A DNA stretch of 64,000 bases from Panacagrimonas sp. (lineage in GTDB: Bacteria > Pseudomonadota > Gammaproteobacteria > Nevskiales > Nevskiaceae), in NCBI RefSeq assembly GCF_020697055.1, contig NZ_JAJFBP010000017.1, positions 1 through 64,000 on the forward strand. Direction: 5' to 3'. Shown here one piece after another: positions 60,791-64,000 of the stretch (position 1 is its first letter; each line of letters starts with the position of its first letter). The position numbers were made by a program, and so were the translations under genes. The notes under the pieces were generated by a model. That model was not told the origin of the DNA and did no database searches. It was given only the letters and a program-made list of their open reading frames with translations.

Positions 60791-61591
60791 TCAGCGCGAC
60801 GCGAACACGCGCAGCAGCCGCGTCCGGCAACGAAGGAACCACTCCCGCACCGCCACGCGCAGGCGCTCGGTCGGCGTGCGCCGCACGTGGTGGCGCTGCA
60901 GCCGATAGATCGGATCGGGCGCCGGCTTTCGCGGCAGTGATCGCACGGGCAGCGACCGGATCGGCGCACCCGTGCGCCAGGCCACCCACGCGAGGCTCAG
61001 CTGGTCGCGCCGGCTGCGCTGCAGGTATTCGCGCCACCAGCTTTCCATCAGCGCGATCACCTGCGGCTGGCGATGACGCCGCACGATCAAAGTCGCCTCC
61101 CACAGTCCGCTGTGGGGCGGAAGGCCGCCGTCGCGATAGGCCTGCGCCTGCGCCTGCAACGCGGCCTCGGCGTCCTTGCCCAGGTTCACGCAGGTCTCGA
61201 TCTCCTCGAACGCACAATCGCGCGCCGGATGTTTCGGGATCGCGAAGTCGGCGCCGTCGAGCGCACGACGCGCCAGCGTCACCGGATCCACCAGCAGCAC
61301 CGCGCTGGCGTCGATCCAGATGCTGACGTCGCAGGCCGCGTCGAGATATCGGTGGGGCAGCAGCTTGGGCAGGCGCGAACGGCGGACCGGATCGAGCGTG
61401 TCGTCGCCTTGGAGCGGCACGCGTGTCCAGGTGGCCGAGCGCAGCCGCGGCGCATCGGTGAAGCACAGGTGCGGGCAGCGCAGCGCCCACGGCGATTCGA
61501 GCGGGATGTCGTAGTCGCCGGTGATGCAGGTGTAGACCACCAGCCGGCCGACGCCGGGAATCTCGGGAATCTCGGGACGTTCGGCGCGCAC
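60791..61591 (-). CDS. DUF616-type glycosyltransferase-like protein
   Basis: A 266-residue cytoplasmic protein. The opening VVYTCITGDYD and later VSIWIDASAVL (DxD-like) are the features of DUF616/TOD1-like glycosyltransferases. The first residues, PEIPEIPG, are encoded by a 9-bp tandem repeat (61555-61577). GTG start at 61591 is weakly supported; the domain itself begins near residue 17. The basic C-terminus (many Arg) might bind membrane or nucleic acid. Confidence 0.82.
   Translation of the reverse strand: MRAERPEIPEIPGVGRLVVYTCITGDYDIPLESPWALRCPHLCFTDAPRLRSATWTRVPLQGDDTLDPVRRSRLPKLLPHRYLDAACDVSIWIDASAVLLVDPVTLARRALDGADFAIPKHPARDCAFEEIETCVNLGKDAEAALQAQAQAYRDGGLPPHSGLWEATLIVRRHRQPQVIALMESWWREYLQRSRRDQLSLAWVAWRTGAPIRSLPVRSLPRKPAPDPIYRLQRHHVRRTPTERLRVAVREWFLRCRTRLLRVFASR
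61555..61577 (-). repeat. Nine-base tandem repeat at the start of the DUF616 gene
   Basis: CGGGAATCT is present twice in a row followed by CGGGA. The unit is in phase with codons, giving Pro-Glu-Ile steps. It resembles the CGAGTCC array in aceF. Confidence 0.75.
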
Positions 61592-61615
61592 GTGCGGTCG
61601 GTCGTGCGAACCCGA

Positions 61616-62509
61616 TCAGCGCTGCGGCGCGGCCTTGGGTTCCTGTGGCGGCGTCGCGGCCGGCGCCTCGGGCGCGGGCGGCGGCGGGATGTGGAACAGC
61701 TCGTCGACCAGCGCCTTCGAGAGCGTGTACCGCACGCCCAGCGCCTTGCTCGACAGCACCAGCTGCGGATCGCGTGCCACCACCACCAGGTCGATCGTGC
61801 GGTCGTCGTCGAGCGTCAGCTTCACCGCGTCGCCCTTGGATCCTTCGGCCGGCTCGGCCGCGTTCCACATCGCGTTGGCGTTGCGCCACGACTCGGCGAG
61901 CTGCGCGACCTGCGCCGGCGCGGCATCGCCCTGCTGTGCACTGGTCCACGCACCGTCCTTGTCCTTTTCCAGCGTCAGGCCGCCGGGCAGCTCGATGCGC
62001 TTGAGGTTGGCGCCTTCGGGGACCAGCGCCTTCGACACCAGGTCGGAGTAGTCCGGATCGAGCGCCGCGCTCGGCGGGTCGTCGACCAGGCCGATGACGC
62101 CGCCGGAGGACACGTAGCGCCGGTACTTGATCGGCTCGGCGCCGCCCAGGTCGATGCGCGTGTCGTCGAGCGTGACGCTGTACCGGGGCGGATCGAGCTC
62201 GAGCGCCTTGCGATCCACGTCGGCGTCGAGCCTGGATTTCACCTCGAGGTCGGCCAGCGACAGGATGCCGCCGATCTCGTACTTGTCGGTGGCGCTCTGC
62301 ACCGGCTCGGTCAGGAACCACGCCTGGCCTTTCTTCTCGAGCTTGATCGCCGGCTTGCCGGGATGTTCGACCGCGATGCGGGTGATCGCGTCCTGCTGCA
62401 GCGGCGTCAGCGGCGGACCTTTGACTTCCTTCTTCTGGCCGAACCACAGGGCCGCGCCGAGCCCGCCGGCGACCACGAGCAGCGCGAGATTGAGATGGCT
62501 GCGTTTCAT
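61616..62509 (-). CDS. DUF4340-domain protein
   Basis: A 297-residue protein with one N-terminal membrane anchor (LALLVVAGGLGAALWFG) and a periplasmic DUF4340 region built of repeated strand-rich units, ending in a Pro/Ala-rich tail. DUF4340 proteins are usually encoded beside GldG-like and ABC-2 permease genes, as here; together they are thought to form an export or envelope complex. It starts 3 bp after the GldG-like gene. Confidence 0.87.
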   Translation of the reverse strand: MKRSHLNLALLVVAGGLGAALWFGQKKEVKGPPLTPLQQDAITRIAVEHPGKPAIKLEKKGQAWFLTEPVQSATDKYEIGGILSLADLEVKSRLDADVDRKALELDPPRYSVTLDDTRIDLGGAEPIKYRRYVSSGGVIGLVDDPPSAALDPDYSDLVSKALVPEGANLKRIELPGGLTLEKDKDGAWTSAQQGDAAPAQVAQLAESWRNANAMWNAAEPAEGSKGDAVKLTLDDDRTIDLVVVARDPQLVLSSKALGVRYTLSKALVDELFHIPPPPAPEAPAATPPQEPKAAPQR

Positions 62510-62512
62510 GGC

Positions 62513-63919
62513 TCAGCGACGGCGCCGCACGATCCAGCGCGTGACGCCGATGCCGATCAGCAGCAGCGGCAGCGCGATCACGAAGCCGCCGGCGATCAGC
62601 ACGATCGCCCAGTTGGGCAGGAACAGGTTGGTGTCGGGCGCCTTGGGCACGTCGATGTCGAGCTGCGCGTCGCGGCTGGCGAGCCACTGGACGACGTTGA
62701 GGCCGAGCTGCTGGTTGCCGAGCTGGCTGAGCGAACCGTCGGAGATGAAGTCGGCGTCGCCGATCAGCACCACGCGCTGCTGATGCGTGGCCGCGGGCGC
62801 GGGCGGCTCGCCTTCCTTGGCCGGCGCCGGTGCAGGTGCCGTCGGGTCGGGCAGCTCGCGCGTCAGCGTCATGCCGATGGTGAGCGGACCGGCGATGTCA
62901 CCGGCCGCAGGATCGAGCGACACGCCGGCGTCACCGATCGGCTGCGTTTCCAGCCAGGCCTCGGGGCTCGACGTCAGCAGCGGCGTGGCGGTCCAGCCGC
63001 CGGCGGATTTCTCGCTGGCCTTGAGCGAGCGCACCAGCGGGAACAGCGTGACGCGGTCCATTCCGCGCGTGACCGGGTTCGGCGGATAGTCGAGCGCGGC
63101 GAAGATGCCCGGGTGGCCGGTGCCGAGCAGCTCGTACTCGGGGAACACCGCGTAGCCGTCCTGCCACGTGATGCCCAGGCGCTCGGCGACCGGCTTCAGG
63201 CCCGGCGTGTGGTCCGGGTCGGCCATCCACAGCAGGTTGCCGCCCTTTTCCACGTACGCATCGATCAGCCGGATCTCGCCTTCGAGCAGTTCGCTCCGGG
63301 GGCTCGCGACCACCAGCACCGAGGTGTTGTCGGGAATGGACGGCGTCTTGATCAGGTTCAGCGCCTGGTAGTTGAGGCCCTTGTCCTTGAGCACCTGCGC
63401 GAAGCGCGTGTACGCGCCCTGGTCCTGGCCTTCGACCACCGCGCGCTCGCCGTGGCCTTCGAGGAACACGATCCACTTCTCGCCGGAATAGCTCAGGCGC
63501 TGCAGTGCACCGGTGATGTTCTGTTCGGACAGCGCGCGCAGGTTCTCGCGGCGGCCCTGGTATTCGAGCACCACCTCGCCTGCGAAGGAGACGTTGAACT
63601 CCTTGACCTTCTGCGGCTGGCTGCTCGGATCGATGTACTCGAGCGAGACGTCCTTCTTGAAGCGCTGGTACTGCTCGACGAAGAACTGCACCGACGCGCG
63701 CTCGGGTGCGCCGGGGTAGGCGAACGCCACGAAACGCACCGGGTCCTTCATGCCGGCGAGCTGCTTCTGGCTCGCAACGGAAATGGTGTTGCGCTTGTTG
63801 AACGTCCAGTCCTGCTTGACGTTGTAGCGCACGGACAGCACGCCGAGCATCACGATCACGCCGAGGAACAGCGCGCCGCCGATCAGCTGCTGGATCAGAT
63901 TCTGGTTCTTCTGCTTCAT
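62513..63919 (-). CDS. GldG-like ABC transporter auxiliary protein
   Basis: A 468-residue protein. One helix near the N-terminus (IQQLIGGALFLGVIVMLGVL), a large periplasmic domain of the GldG/ABC_transp_aux type (about 45-400, with IVFLEGHGERAV and NLLWMADPDHTPGLKPV) and a C-terminal helix followed by RRRR. In Bacteroidetes GldG works with GldF and GldA in gliding; in proteobacteria homologues belong to uncharacterised exporters. A permease gene lies directly upstream. Confidence 0.88.
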   Translation of the reverse strand: MKQKNQNLIQQLIGGALFLGVIVMLGVLSVRYNVKQDWTFNKRNTISVASQKQLAGMKDPVRFVAFAYPGAPERASVQFFVEQYQRFKKDVSLEYIDPSSQPQKVKEFNVSFAGEVVLEYQGRRENLRALSEQNITGALQRLSYSGEKWIVFLEGHGERAVVEGQDQGAYTRFAQVLKDKGLNYQALNLIKTPSIPDNTSVLVVASPRSELLEGEIRLIDAYVEKGGNLLWMADPDHTPGLKPVAERLGITWQDGYAVFPEYELLGTGHPGIFAALDYPPNPVTRGMDRVTLFPLVRSLKASEKSAGGWTATPLLTSSPEAWLETQPIGDAGVSLDPAAGDIAGPLTIGMTLTRELPDPTAPAPAPAKEGEPPAPAATHQQRVVLIGDADFISDGSLSQLGNQQLGLNVVQWLASRDAQLDIDVPKAPDTNLFLPNWAIVLIAGGFVIALPLLLIGIGVTRWIVRRRR

Positions 63920-63938
63920 GGTCTGGATGGGCGTCCGA

Positions 63939-64000
63939 TCAGTTCCGTTCCATGTCCAGCCGCATCACCGTCAGCCACAGGAACAGCGCGGTGAACAGCA
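63939..64000 (-). CDS. ABC-type permease (GldF-like), C-terminal end only
   Basis: The last 20 codons of a gene continuing past the right edge. The protein ends LFTALFLWLTVMRLDMERN, a final membrane helix with a charged tail, as in ABC-2/GldF permeases. It lies 19 bp upstream of the GldG-like gene. The matching ATPase is expected beyond the window. Confidence 0.7.
   Translation of the reverse strand, partial: LFTALFLWLTVMRLDMERN

Overview
The window is GC-rich, densely packed bacterial chromosome. It opens inside an rRNA operon (3' part of 23S, then 5S) and then carries about 50 protein genes on both strands. Several features point to a gammaproteobacterium: an E. coli-type complex I operon with fused nuoCD, an aceE-aceF pyruvate dehydrogenase with a divergent LysR gene, rimB-rimK-type genes, and an opgC-like gene. 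The 23S 3' end and gene content would fit a Xanthomonadales, Nevskiales or Steroidobacterales-like lineage, but no gene here fixes the genus.

Layout. 1-1181: 23S (partial), 5S and terminator; the 23S lacks about 140 nt of domain V. 1310-7498: a small HhH export protein, an EamA transporter, and an oligopeptide ABC transporter (oppA, terminator, oppBCD, no oppF). 7495-12064: a TetR regulator with a 28-bp palindromic operator facing an acyl-CoA dehydrogenase, an alpha-methylacyl-CoA racemase-like protein and an acetoacetate decarboxylase-like protein, then an alpha/beta hydrolase; this looks like branched or steroid-type acyl-CoA catabolism. 12276-20634: envelope genes (DUF1302 outer-membrane protein, OpgC-like membrane protein, SGNH hydrolase, TonB-dependent receptor). 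20793-26137: LysR, aceE, aceF. 26198-31712: a class III cyclase, a RimB-like protease, RimK, a polytopic membrane protein and an AstE-like deacylase. 31709-37279: an AraC regulator divergent from a three-gene, translationally coupled set (neutral-ceramidase-like hydrolase, FAD lactone-oxidase-like protein, PLP aldolase/racemase-like protein; the last two with twin-arginine-type leaders).

37535-52466 is the complete 13-gene NADH dehydrogenase operon nuoA,B,CD,E-N. After it come a small exported protein, a SulP transporter, a second class III cyclase, a transglutaminase/amidoligase fusion, a leucine dehydrogenase-type enzyme, a DUF616 glycosyltransferase-like gene, and the start (read leftwards) of a GldG/DUF4340 ABC-type export cluster that runs off the right edge.

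The most notable observations are the missing peptidyl-transferase segment in the 23S gene, the ceramidase/FAD/PLP operon, a REP-like palindrome read in frame inside the transglutaminase/amidoligase gene, a heptamer tandem repeat in the aceF linker, two cyclases with altered key residues, and two strong inverted-repeat operator candidates. All family assignments rest on motifs read by eye; no database search was run.
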